From Xaviernesmea oryzae (GTDB taxonomy: Bacteria > Pseudomonadota > Alphaproteobacteria > Rhizobiales > Rhizobiaceae), in the NCBI RefSeq assembly GCF_900109605.1, contig NZ_FOAM01000007.1, forward strand, positions 1-64,000: 64,000 nt of DNA, in the 5' to 3' direction. Positions 7,904 to 16,489 of this stretch are shown piece by piece; position 1 is the stretch's first letter; every line of letters starts with the position of its first letter. The translations under genes were made by a program, and so were the position numbers. A model generated the notes under the pieces. It was not told the DNA's origin. It saw nothing but the letters and a program-made list of their open reading frames with translations, and ran no database searches.

Positions 7904-8836
7904 TCAGCGCGGTGCGCAGTTCGCATCGCCCGGCATGCAGGCGCCTTCGGGGCGGCGGATGCGGGCGCGGTCGGCATCGTCGCGGGCGGGGTTGCGCTCG
8001 AGGTTCTGGCGATCGCGATCGCCCCTGTCCCGATCACCGCCACGGTCTCCCCGGTCCCATTCGCCGCGGCCGCGATCACGGCCCGGATCGCGCCCGGGCT
8101 CACGGCTGTCGCGGTCCCAGTTCTGGCGATCACGCTCACGGTTTTGACGGTCGAGTTCGCGGTTGCGCTCGTCGAGCTGGCGATTGTCGCGATCGCGTTC
8201 GCGGTTCAGGCGGTCGCGCTCGCGGTTTTCCCGGTCACGGTCCCAATTCTGCCTGTCACGATCGTTGCGCTCGCGCTCCCAGTTCTGCCGGTCGCGATTG
8301 TCGCGCTCCCAACGCGGGCGGTCCTGCTCCCAGCGCGGACGATCCGGTTCCCAGCGGGGCCGGTCGCCGTCACGCGGGCGCGGCGGGCGGGGCGGCAGCG
8401 GGCGGTCATCGCGCCAACCGCGCCATTCGCGCCAGTAGTCGCGATCGCGGTAGAAATCGCGGCTGCGATAGTTGCGCGTCCAGTAGCTGTCGACATCGAA
8501 GGTGATCGTGGGAATGCCGAGCGGACGGTAATATTCCGGCGCCACATAGACGCGCCGCTCGCGATAGAGCGTCTGCAGATAGCGCCCAGCCACCCAGCCC
8601 CGGCCGAAGCGGAATGAGACATCGCACCACGGAACCTCGGCCAGGCACCCGTGGATTTCCACCGACGTGCCGACGGGAATGACGGTGACGGCCGGATAGC
8701 GGGTGCTGGGGCCGGAGCGCATGTTGACATTGGCGGTGGCAAAGCCGGCCGCGGCCTGAGCAAGCGACGGAAACAGGCTGGCGGCGAGAAGCGCTGCGCC
8801 GACCATGACATGCCGTCGAAATCTGGAGTTGAACAC
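7904..8836 (-). CDS. Exported SH3-domain protein with long Arg/Asp-rich repeat tail
   Basis: The 310-residue protein starts with a signal peptide ending in PSLAQA. A bacterial SH3 (SH3_3) domain follows, with the usual NVNMRSGPSTRYPAV and GWVAGRYL segments, which in this family bind cell-wall or other envelope ligands. From about residue 140 to the end the sequence is almost only Arg, Asp, Glu, Asn, Gln and Trp in short repeats such as RDRQNWERE and DRDRENRERD. I chose the GTG at 8836 because AGGGAG lies just before it and the signal peptide then begins correctly; the frame itself opens further out, at a TTG at 8947. A perfect terminator follows the gene. Confidence 0.85.
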   Translation of the reverse strand: MFNSRFRRHVMVGAALLAASLFPSLAQAAAGFATANVNMRSGPSTRYPAVTVIPVGTSVEIHGCLAEVPWCDVSFRFGRGWVAGRYLQTLYRERRVYVAPEYYRPLGIPTITFDVDSYWTRNYRSRDFYRDRDYWREWRGWRDDRPLPPRPPRPRDGDRPRWEPDRPRWEQDRPRWERDNRDRQNWERERNDRDRQNWDRDRENRERDRLNRERDRDNRQLDERNRELDRQNRERDRQNWDRDSREPGRDPGRDRGRGEWDRGDRGGDRDRGDRDRQNLERNPARDDADRARIRRPEGACMPGDANCAPR

Positions 8837-9196
8837 GAAACTCTCCCTATGAACATGACAATGCGCCGATCCGCCGCCCGCTCCCCGTAGCTCGGACGAA
8901 AGCATGAGCATGCATCTTTCGAGGACGTCTGGAGCCGCTTCACGCAATTCTGCGCCAGCGCGAGAAAACGTGTGCGGCCCTCAGGAAGTTCCTCAGGTGG
9001 CACTCTGGCAAATTCAAGGCCGAATTCAAGCAGGTGCCGGCATTCCGTGGCCATTTGGCATCCATTGCGGACCTCGCGACGCCTTGGCCGGCTTTGCACA
9101 AGAGACGTCTCACGCGCATGAGGTCGAGCCAATTGCCGTGGGGAACTATTCGCAGCATTGCGCGTTAAAGGCACAGCTAAACAGGAGCCCGTAGCT
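8837..9196. other. Divergent promoter region between SH3 and DUF883-like genes
   Basis: About 360 bases separate two divergent start codons. I see no further gene and no clear operator. The longer upstream reading frame from the SH3 gene into this region has no start with a ribosome site. Confidence 0.35.
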
Positions 9197-9481
9197 ATGG
9201 TCGAAAAGAAATTCGCTTCCGTTCTCAATGACGGTGCGTCCGAGGTGGAAGCCAGCGTCGCCAAGGCAGATCTCGATGCGCAGATCGCGGATTTGCGTTC
9301 TGAAATTTCGCGGCTGACCGATTCCGTCTCTGCAATCGGCAACAGCGCCAAGGCCGTCGTTCAGTCGGAAGCCGAGGTAATGGCTGACCGCCTGCGCGAG
9401 CGCGTACGTGCCGAGCCGATCTCGACGCTCGCCACAATTGCCGGCATCTCCTTCGTCATGGGCATGTTGTTCCGTCGCTAA
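9197..9481 (+). CDS. DUF883/ElaB-YqjD-like small membrane-tail protein
   Basis: The protein has 94 residues. An amphipathic, probably coiled-coil region (about residues 20-70, with DLDAQIADLRSEISRLTDSV) is followed by a single C-terminal hydrophobic segment (AEPISTLATIAGISFVMGMLF) and two Arg. This layout matches the ElaB/YqjD/DUF883 group, whose members are tail-anchored in the inner membrane; E. coli YqjD also binds ribosomes in stationary phase. The ATG at 9197 has AGGAG twelve bases before it and removes a non-matching upstream extension. The gene stands alone. Confidence 0.75.
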   Translation: MVEKKFASVLNDGASEVEASVAKADLDAQIADLRSEISRLTDSVSAIGNSAKAVVQSEAEVMADRLRERVRAEPISTLATIAGISFVMGMLFRR

Positions 9482-9643
9482 AGGGCGGCCAAACGTTAAT
9501 AACGGTCTAATATAATCGACCGAATCATACGTGGACCCCGCGTCCGCAGCTGCTGCAAATGCGCTGCGGACGCGAAAAACGCGTCAATTCAGCCATTCGG
9601 AACACGGCGATGGTTTCTCTGGTCAGATCTGCGTTAAGGTGCG

Positions 9644-9659
9644 TTAAGCAGCTGTTAAC
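9644..9659 (+). promoter_or_regulatory. Possible CtrA-binding site
   Basis: The sequence is TTAA, seven bases, TTAAC, a full CtrA-type box, preceded ten bases earlier by another TTAA. It lies about 210 bases upstream of the small gene at 9871. The call is motif-based only. Confidence 0.4.
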
Positions 9660-9870
9660 GAAGCTGTGGCCAAATCATGTTGAAGATGCGACGATGGACC
9701 CGTTGTATCGAGGTCGGCAAGCCCGGCCCAAGGAAAGCCGGAACAATCCGGCGGAAGGAGAAACCAGGACGACGCGGCAGGGCGACACTCGCTCAACGCG
9801 TCAGCCCGGACAGGGCAGGGTGAAATCTGTGTCGTATTCATCCCTCTCAAACCCCGCGTTGGAGACGAGA

Positions 9871-10050
9871 ATGGCAGACGTAATCCGATTGCAAGACCAT
9901 GCGGCTCGCGCGAGCCGCCGATCTGCAACGCCGGCGCAGGCCGGACAAGACGCCGTTGTGCTGATGTTCACCGGTATCCGCTACGAGCGGATCGAGGACC
10001 AGAAGCCGCAGCGCGACATGCCGCAGCCGCTGAACTCCGGCACGCATTAA
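9871..10050 (+). CDS. Small conserved hypothetical protein
   Basis: The protein has 59 residues, starting MADVIRLQDHAARASR and containing DAVVLMFTGIRYERIED. It is hydrophilic with one short hydrophobic strand, and no function can be assigned. Small proteins of this pattern occur in other rhizobia as far as I recall. The ATG at 9871 has GGAGA eight bases before it. The frame stays open upstream to 9559, but that part has low-complexity composition and looks untranslated. The 389 bases upstream hold a CtrA-like box and no other gene. Confidence 0.6.
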   Translation: MADVIRLQDHAARASRRSATPAQAGQDAVVLMFTGIRYERIEDQKPQRDMPQPLNSGTH

Positions 10051-10355
10051 GGCGCCCTTTTGCTGCCTGCCTCTGCCACTGCGGCTTTCGGCGGCCGATG
10101 AACGGCGCAACTCTGTCAGCTTGTACGCCCTGGCGCATGATGCGCAAGGCGAGCAATCATATCATATGGCAGCTTGAACAAGCGCCCCTAAAAGTTTCCC
10201 CCATTTCGCACACAATCGCTGGGGCAGACGATTGCATCGCGCAGAATGCGTGAACAGCTTTTCCATTGGCTCATGCCAATTTTCGCGGACCTGCCAGGCC
10301 CAGCACTCTGTCCTTCCCACGCTTGCCGCTTCACTAAAACGTGCCCCAGCAGAGC
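10051..10355. other. Gene-free stretch of about 300 bases
   Basis: This lies between the 59-residue gene and the convergent DUF1254 gene. I see no strong hairpin, repeat or small gene. Confidence 0.3.
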
Positions 10356-10901
10356 TCATGGTCGAACCGTATCGCAGCCTGCCTTAGCCAGAAACGCGCG
10401 TGCGCCTTCCTCATAGCTCGGCGTCGGTGCCAGCGCGCGCAGCACGGCATAGCCTTCCTGATCCGGCATCTCCACGAGAATGGCTGGGCCCAAGGCGTCG
10501 GAAGGCAGTTTGCGCAGGTCGGTCAACTGGCGCGGCGTGGCGGCGATCACATCCAGCTGGCGATTGACGGCCGTGGCGTCATTCATGCTGAACACCTCAT
10601 TGGATGTGCTGTCATAGAGCGCCAGCGACCAGAAGGGTACGTCGCCCGAGGCGGTGAAGCGCACCGGGCCGCCCGCAACGGAAAAGCCGCAGACCGCGAC
10701 GCGCAGAAACGGGTCGTCGTCGGACAAGCCGGTGGCGCCGGGCTCGCGGGTCAGGGAAAAGAAGCTGTCCATCTCGAACAGCCCAAGCACCCGGCTATAG
10801 GCATCGCCGGTGGAAAAGCGCGGCAGGCCGAGGATCAGCACGATATGCAACATGGCCGCCCCGATCAGACCGAGCAGAACCGCGTAGAGAAGCTTACGCA
10901 T
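10356..10901 (-). CDS. DUF1254 domain-containing membrane protein
   Basis: The 181-residue protein has an N-terminal membrane segment (residues 5-27) and then a DUF1254-type region with ASGDVPFWSLALYDSTSNEVFSMND. In this family the domain is usually partnered by DUF1214, either in one long protein or, as in rhizobia, in two adjacent short ones. The upstream neighbour is the DUF1214 protein, and the genes overlap by eight bases, so they are translated as a pair. The biochemical function of these envelope proteins is not established. Confidence 0.8.
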   Translation of the reverse strand: MRKLLYAVLLGLIGAAMLHIVLILGLPRFSTGDAYSRVLGLFEMDSFFSLTREPGATGLSDDDPFLRVAVCGFSVAGGPVRFTASGDVPFWSLALYDSTSNEVFSMNDATAVNRQLDVIAATPRQLTDLRKLPSDALGPAILVEMPDQEGYAVLRALAPTPSYEEGARAFLAKAGCDTVRP

Positions 10902-11481
10902 GGCCGCATCCTGTCTGGCGGATCTCCGGCATGGTCACCTCGATCAGGCCGGAGGAGCCGGCGGTCGGCGTGTCCAGGAGGGTGAAGACCAGTCGGTAGG
11001 GGCCGGCGGCTTTCGACGCGAGCCAATTGTCAGGCTCAGCCCTGGCGGAGACATGGATCAGGATCCTGCCCTCCGCCTCATGCAGCGCCGTCCAGGCATT
11101 GAGCGCGGTGGGAAGTTCGGGCGCGGCTGAAATGGCCCGGTCCTGCGCATCGGCCATGTAGAGGGTCCAGAAACGGGCGACCGGCGTCTGCCCGACGATG
11201 TCGTAGCGGCAGCGTCCATCGAGCGGCTGTCCGGCGCTATCGGTCGCGGCGATGAATTGCAGACCTTCCGCCCCGCCATAGAGCAGCCGCCCCTGCCGGG
11301 CGCGGTGCGCGCGCGCGTAAGGATCGGCGGCCGATGTCTGCGCATTGGGATAGGCCGTCCAGGGCCCAAGCGTGATGACGCCGAAGCCAACGGTCGTTTT
11401 CAACGCCTGAACGGCCGAGGCGATGCCAAGGCCGAAGGCGATGCTGAGGGCCAGCGCGACGAGAAGCGGGACGCGGAACAC
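10894..11481 (-). CDS. DUF1214 domain-containing exported protein
   Basis: The 195-residue protein has an N-terminal hydrophobic segment (about residues 4-27) that is either a signal or an anchor. The DUF1214 domain that follows is recognised by GRCRYDIVGQTPVARFWTLY and by the C-terminal NWLASKAAGPYRLVFTLLDTP. It is the first gene of a two-gene operon with the DUF1254 protein, and the small overlap points to coupled translation. Function unknown; by location it acts in the periplasm or the outer face of the inner membrane. Confidence 0.82.
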   Translation of the reverse strand: MFRVPLLVALALSIAFGLGIASAVQALKTTVGFGVITLGPWTAYPNAQTSAADPYARAHRARQGRLLYGGAEGLQFIAATDSAGQPLDGRCRYDIVGQTPVARFWTLYMADAQDRAISAAPELPTALNAWTALHEAEGRILIHVSARAEPDNWLASKAAGPYRLVFTLLDTPTAGSSGLIEVTMPEIRQTGCGHA

Positions 11482-11568
11482 GGGTCGCCTTTAGCAGAGA
11501 TCGAGAGGAGAGCGAAAAGGGCGGAGGAATGCCATGTTTTTAGCCGGAAAATCTCTGCCCTGCATGCC

Positions 11569-11877
11569 AGAGCATCGGGTCGAAAATAGGGATCCATAGT
11601 CCACTACGCGCATTTGTTGGCTTGGCCGCCCCCTCATCCGGCGGGCGCCACCTCCTCCCCGATGGGAAGAAGAGACCAGGGCGATAGCGTAGCAGCTCAA
11701 TCGAGCGCTGAGGAATAAGGATATGGCCGGTTTTCCAACGCAAGAGGTGACGTAAGACGGCGCGGCATGTCTCTTCTCTCCAGCGGGGAGAAGGTGGCCC
11801 GAAGGGTCGGATGAGGGGGCCGCCAAGGCGCGAACCCTTTGCGTCATGTCCTGTGACAGGATTCGGACCGATGCTCT
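11569..11877. repeat. Imperfect palindromic intergenic element (RIME-like)
   Basis: The two ends are inverted copies: AGAGCATCGG at 11569-11578 against its complement at 11868-11877. A second, longer pair of arms lies inside at 11624-11674 and 11770-11824 (GGCCGCCCCCTCATCC at the start of the left arm). The arms match over about 50 bases with scattered mismatches. The CCTCATCC ... CACC.TCTCCCC wording is that of the rhizobial intergenic mosaic elements (RIME). The similarity continues weakly outwards (CCGGAAAATC on both sides). No gene is inside. The element fills most of the 503-base gap between the DUF1214 gene and the end of the PBP gene. Confidence 0.7.
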
Positions 11878-11984
11878 AAGATTTTGTTTTCCCGCCGGGA
11901 TTTTCCGGAAGTCAGTCGCCCCTCTCCGATCTGATAGGCCAGAGACGGCCGATGGCGCTGATGTCGACAGCACGATGCCCGCTC

Positions 11985-14204
11985 TCATTGCGTGGCCGCC
12001 GCAACGGTGCCGCCTGCTTTCGGCTCCGGACGAAGGGCAGGCGCGGCGGTGAAGCGGTCGGCCAGCGTCTTCAGAAGGGCCGTGGTTTCACTGGAGAGCA
12101 TGCGCGGGCGCAGCGGTGGGGGAAGCTCACCTTCCACCATGCCTTCGGCCTTGGCCGGCGCCTTGTCCTTCTTGGCAGGGGCGGGCATGTCCACGCCGGG
12201 GATCGGCCGGTGCTCGATGCCCTGCTCGGCGTAGTCCATCAGCCGCTTGAAGGTCATGGCCGGAAGCGAACCGCCGGTCATGTTGTTGGTCGAGGTGTAG
12301 TCGTCATTGCCGAACCAGACGGCAGCCGTGTAGTCGCCGGTGAAGCCGACATACCAGGCATCGCGATAGGCCTGGGTGGTCCCGGTCTTGCCGCCCGAGA
12401 GCACGCTGTCGAGCGCGGCCTTGCGCGCCGTGCCGATGATCGGGATCTGCGTCAGCATCCGGTTCATGTTGGTCGCCGCCTTCTCGCTCAAGACCCGGCG
12501 GGCCGGCGGCGCATCGCGGTTGAAGTCGAAGAGAATGTCGCCGTCATAGTTCAGGATCTGGCTGATCCCATGTCGGCGCGCCTGAAAGCCGCCTGCGGGA
12601 AACACGGCATAGCCGGTCGCCTGATCCATCACGGTCAGTTCCGAGGTGCCGAGCGGGATGGTCTTGTCCGACCGAATGGGTGTTTCGACGCCCATATCCT
12701 TCGCCATCTTGACGATCCGGTCGATGCCGAGCTCATCCTTGGCAAGCCGCACCGGCACGGTGTTGATCGATTTGGCGATCGCGGTCAAAATCGTGACCTT
12801 GCCGGAATAAGAGCGGCCGTAATTTTGCGGCGACCAGCCGCGCCAGGTCACCGGCGCGTCGCTGATCACCGTTTCCGGGGTAAAGCCCTTCTCCATCGCC
12901 GCAGCATAGGTATAGACCTTAAAGGAGGAGCCCGGCTGGCGCAGCGCCTTGGTGGCGCGGTTGAACTGGCTCTCCCCATAGTCGCGCCCGCCCACCATCG
13001 CACGCACGCCGCCGCCATTTTCCACCATCACCAGCGCGCCCTGCTTCACGCGATAGCTCTCGCCATATTCGCGCAAGGCCGTTTCCACGGCGTCGTCGGC
13101 CGCCTTCTGCAGGCCCATGTCGATGGTGGTGCGAACGATCAGCGAATGCTGGGCAAAGGGCGCGGCGATGCGCTGCACCTCCTCGAAGGCCCAGTCGAGA
13201 AAGAAGTCCGGCGCCTCCTGCTGCCGGGCGCGGTCGACGACACTGGCGGGATTGAGCCGCGCAGCGATGACCTGACCCTCGGTCATCAGCCCGCTTTGTA
13301 CGAGATTGGTCAGCACCTCATTGGCGCGCCCGCGCGCAGCCGGCAGATTGACGTGCGGCGCATAGCGGGCAGGCGCCTTGAACAGGCCGGCAAGCATGGC
13401 CGATTCGGCCAGATTGATATCGGTGATCGCCTTGCCGAAATAGAACTGCGCCGCCGCAGCCGCGCCGAAGGTGCCGCCGCCCATATAGGCGCGGTCGAGA
13501 TAAAGGCCGAGAATTTCCTTCTTGGACAGGTTGCATTCCAGCCAGAAGGCGAGGAAGGCTTCCTTGATCTTGCGCTCGATGGTGCGTTCATTGGAGAGGA
13601 AGAGGTTCTTGGCGAGCTGCTGCGTCAGTGTCGAGCCGCCCTGGACCACGCCGCCGGCGCGCGCGTTTTCCGTCAGCGCGCGGGCAAGGCCCAGAAAATC
13701 GATGCCGTAATGATCGAAGAAGCGCCGGTCCTCTGTCGCCAGCACCGCTTTGACAAGCGTATCCGGCAATTGATCGACCGGCACCGAATCCTCGTGGATG
13801 ATGCCGCGGTGACCGATCTCGTTGCCGTAGCGGTCGAGGAAGGTGACGGCGAAATCGCTCTGCGCGCGCCAATTGCCCTTGGTTTCCTGAAAGGCGGGCA
13901 GGGCCAGCGCCAGGAGGAGAACCGAACCGACGGTGCCCCAGGTCATGCCTTCGCCGAGAATCTCGAACAGCCAGCGCTTCCATCCGCGCATGCGGAAGCG
14001 GCGGAAAAAGATGGTGACATCTTCCCACCATTCGGCAAAACGGAAGCCGGCGGTCCAGACGGTGGAGTCGATCCAGGCGTCGATCCGTAGAAAGATATGG
14101 CGCTTTCTCGGCCTGTTCTCGTCTTCGTTTGCGTGAGGCAAAGGCACGTCCTGCTTGTTTCGGCGGCAAGGCCTGCCCAAATGTTGCACGTCGGGCCGTT
14201 TCAT
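11985..14204 (-). CDS. mrcA: Class A penicillin-binding protein (PBP1A type)
   Basis: This bifunctional enzyme polymerises glycan strands and cross-links peptides in the periplasm. Order of parts: a basic cytoplasmic tail of about 85 residues; one membrane segment (about 87-105); a GT51 glycosyltransferase domain with TEDRRFFDHYGID (catalytic Glu about 158) and GGSTLTQQLAKNLFLS; then a transpeptidase with SSFK (Ser about 426), SIN (479) and KTG (606). All key residues are present, and 739 residues is normal. The C-terminal 60 residues are Pro/Lys/Ala-rich. It is monocistronic and divergent from the ycgN-like gene. The start could also be further in, as the first 30 residues are weakly typical. 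Confidence 0.93.
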   Translation of the reverse strand: MKRPDVQHLGRPCRRNKQDVPLPHANEDENRPRKRHIFLRIDAWIDSTVWTAGFRFAEWWEDVTIFFRRFRMRGWKRWLFEILGEGMTWGTVGSVLLLALALPAFQETKGNWRAQSDFAVTFLDRYGNEIGHRGIIHEDSVPVDQLPDTLVKAVLATEDRRFFDHYGIDFLGLARALTENARAGGVVQGGSTLTQQLAKNLFLSNERTIERKIKEAFLAFWLECNLSKKEILGLYLDRAYMGGGTFGAAAAAQFYFGKAITDINLAESAMLAGLFKAPARYAPHVNLPAARGRANEVLTNLVQSGLMTEGQVIAARLNPASVVDRARQQEAPDFFLDWAFEEVQRIAAPFAQHSLIVRTTIDMGLQKAADDAVETALREYGESYRVKQGALVMVENGGGVRAMVGGRDYGESQFNRATKALRQPGSSFKVYTYAAAMEKGFTPETVISDAPVTWRGWSPQNYGRSYSGKVTILTAIAKSINTVPVRLAKDELGIDRIVKMAKDMGVETPIRSDKTIPLGTSELTVMDQATGYAVFPAGGFQARRHGISQILNYDGDILFDFNRDAPPARRVLSEKAATNMNRMLTQIPIIGTARKAALDSVLSGGKTGTTQAYRDAWYVGFTGDYTAAVWFGNDDYTSTNNMTGGSLPAMTFKRLMDYAEQGIEHRPIPGVDMPAPAKKDKAPAKAEGMVEGELPPPLRPRMLSSETTALLKTLADRFTAAPALRPEPKAGGTVAAATQ

Positions 14205-14256
14205 TCTACGGCCAGATTCTCTCTCAGCGCCTTAACAACGGAAAGCGCCTCGACCC

Positions 14257-14784
14257 ATGTCGCACGAAATCCACAGATCCTTGCTCTTGGGCCCGGAGGC
14301 GGAAGACCAGACGGTCGACCAACCCTTCTGGAAGGTCAAGAGCCTGGAGGAGATGACCGGTGCGGAATGGGAAAGCCTGTGCGATGGCTGCGGCCTCTGT
14401 TGTCTCAACAAGCTGGAGGATTGGGACACGGGCGAGATCGTCTGGACGGAGATTCGCTGCACGCTTCTGGACGGGCAAAGCTGTCGCTGCCGCGACTATC
14501 CCAACCGGCAGGCTACCGTGCCCGACTGCATCCAGCTGACGCCGGAGGAGGTGCGCACGCTGACCTGGCTGCCGCCGACCTGCGGCTATCGCAAGGTGCG
14601 TGACGGTGAGGATCTGTCCTGGTGGCATCCGCTCGTCTCGGGCGATCCGGAAACCGTCCATCAGGCCGGCATCTCCGCAAGAGGCCGCACTCTTCTGGAA
14701 GACGATATCGACATTGACGATTTCGAGGACCATGTGGTCGACTGGCCTCTCGACCCGGCCGGCGAACTGATCGCGAAAAGGTGA
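14257..14784 (+). CDS. YcgN/UPF0260 family cysteine-cluster protein
   Basis: The 175-residue protein belongs to the UPF0260 (YcgN) family and contains the CxxCxxCC cluster (Cys 42, 45, 48, 49) plus Cys 68, 76, 78 and 91. Together these form the putative zinc or iron-sulfur binding site of the wider YkgJ-like superfamily. It is cytoplasmic, and its role is unknown. The WPLDPAG-like C-terminus and the [15 protein letters not shown] start are strongly typical. It stands alone, divergent from the PBP gene. Confidence 0.9.
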   Translation: MSHEIHRSLLLGPEAEDQTVDQPFWKVKSLEEMTGAEWESLCDGCGLCCLNKLEDWDTGEIVWTEIRCTLLDGQSCRCRDYPNRQATVPDCIQLTPEEVRTLTWLPPTCGYRKVRDGEDLSWWHPLVSGDPETVHQAGISARGRTLLEDDIDIDDFEDHVVDWPLDPAGELIAKR

Positions 14785-14840
14785 CCGGAGCCACAGCTCC
14801 GGCCTATAGGCTGAACGCCTCTGGCCGTTGAGAGACGGCA

Positions 14841-16232
14841 TCAGGTGGCGGCGGCAGCCAGCCCTCCTGCCTCGTAGCGCGCCCGGCTGAGGCTCACCAG
14901 GCTGGCAATGGCCGCGCAGGCGGCTGCGATCATCACGGCATAGTGCAAGGCTATCGTGACCGGCAGGGCCGCAAAGAGGATCGACATCGAAATTCCGCCC
15001 AGCGTTTGGCCGAGAAGCCGCGCCGTGCCCTGCATGGCGCCTGCCGCACCGCTTCTGGCCTTGGGGGCCGACAAGAGCAGGATGCGGTTGTTCGGCGTCT
15101 GGAACAGGCCGAAACCGATGCCCGCCAGAATCGTGCCGATGAGAAAGACGATGCCCTTGGGATCGGGAGGGCTGAGACCGGCTATGAGAAGGCCGAGCGC
15201 CAGCAGACCCCCGCCGAGGGCGCAGAGCCATGCCGTCTTCAGGCGGTTGGCCATGCGTCCCGAGAGGGGCGCGACGATCGCGGTCGCAACGGGCCAGGGC
15301 ATCATGTAGAGGCCAGCCATGACAGGCGGCATCTTCAAGCTGTGCTGGAGGTAGAAGGGCAGGGCAATCGCGCTTAGCATCTGGCCGCAGAAGCAGAAGA
15401 CCGATGCGGTGACCGCCACGCGGAAGGCCGGCGTCGCCAAGAGATCCGTCGGAACGAGCGGCGCCTTGCTGCCGCGCTCCAGCCGGAGCAGAAAGACAAG
15501 GCAGCCGAGCGCGGCGGCGATCAGCAGCAGGCCCGGCACCGGCGCCGTCGCGATTCGCTCCGCCCCGCAGAAGAACAGGATGAACATCAGCGTATTGGCC
15601 AAGAGGGCCTTGAGGTTCAGCGTGCCGCGCGTGCCTTGGACCTGGGCGAGCAGGCGGCCGCCCAGCAGCACGATGATCCCAAGCGGAATGTTGACCGCGA
15701 ACAACCAGGGCCAGGTGGTGACGGACAGGATGGCGCCGGCGATGCCAGGGCCGGCGGCGGACGAAATGGCAATGACCATGGCATTGATGCCGATGATCGG
15801 GCCCAGCATCCGCTGCGGCACGGCCAGGCGCAGGTTCATCATCGCCAGCGCCATGATCGCGCCTGCGCCGAGGCCCTGGACGAAGCGGGCGAGGATCAGC
15901 AAACGGAGATCGCCTGCCAGCGCACAAGCCGCCGAGGCAAGCGTGAACAGTGCCACACCGATCAGATAGACCCGCCGCGCGCCATGGATCTCGCCCAGCG
16001 CCCCGCAGGGCAGGATGGCGACCAGAACGGCCAGCTGATAGGCCGAGACCACCCAGACGGCGCTGCTTGCTTCGGCATGCAGCGAGAGCGCGATCGACGG
16101 CAGGGCGACATTGGCGATGGCCCCATCCAGAACCACGAGAACCAGCGTCAACAGCAGCATGGCGACGGCCAGATGCCGCCGAGGTGTGGCCAGCCCGTCT
16201 TGAGAGCCTGTTGCGGTGAAGGTGGCGGACAT
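14841..16232 (-). CDS. MFS transporter, DHA2 (EmrB/QacA/SmvA) type
   Basis: The 463-residue protein is a polytopic inner-membrane antiporter of the drug:H+ DHA2 group. The opening helices read LAVAMLLLTLVLVVLDGAIANVALPSI, with the D....NVALP motif of this group. Motif A appears as GALGEIHGARRVYLIG, and motif C-like Gly/Pro spacing is seen near GPGIAGAILS. About 13-14 hydrophobic helices can be counted. The start at 16232 has AGGA eight bases before it; a longer frame adds unrelated residues. A LysR regulator is transcribed divergently and probably controls it. The substrate is unknown; export of a toxic compound is the usual role. Confidence 0.88.
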   Translation of the reverse strand: MSATFTATGSQDGLATPRRHLAVAMLLLTLVLVVLDGAIANVALPSIALSLHAEASSAVWVVSAYQLAVLVAILPCGALGEIHGARRVYLIGVALFTLASAACALAGDLRLLILARFVQGLGAGAIMALAMMNLRLAVPQRMLGPIIGINAMVIAISSAAGPGIAGAILSVTTWPWLFAVNIPLGIIVLLGGRLLAQVQGTRGTLNLKALLANTLMFILFFCGAERIATAPVPGLLLIAAALGCLVFLLRLERGSKAPLVPTDLLATPAFRVAVTASVFCFCGQMLSAIALPFYLQHSLKMPPVMAGLYMMPWPVATAIVAPLSGRMANRLKTAWLCALGGGLLALGLLIAGLSPPDPKGIVFLIGTILAGIGFGLFQTPNNRILLLSAPKARSGAAGAMQGTARLLGQTLGGISMSILFAALPVTIALHYAVMIAAACAAIASLVSLSRARYEAGGLAAAAT

Positions 16233-16489
16233 GGAGATTTCCTCGTCTTTTCCGATGCCGATCGATTTAATCCCGGTTGACCTGCAGCGCCAGACGCAAC
16301 ACAATCAACAGAAGCTTGCATCCGACGCCATGGGTGGTGCACTTCTCCGTCTTGCAGCCTAATGGCGGCAACATCCTGCGGCTTCAAGAGAAAGCTGCCT
16401 GTTCTACGCAGCCCTGAAAATAGCGGATGCTCTCGGTTTGAATCCGATTGGAAGAGATGGTGGGTTGAATGTGACCCGGGGTGCGAGCG

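Noticed and set aside
7881-8617. Val/Ala/Ile-rich and Arg/Ser-rich frames opposite the SH3 protein tail
   Set aside because: They arise from the repetitive Arg/Asp codons read in the other direction and have no starts with ribosome sites.
11952-14090. A 712-codon open frame on the plus strand opposite the PBP gene
   Set aside because: It mirrors a gene with complete PBP1A motifs; composition is typical of the antisense of a high-GC gene, and no known domain appears.
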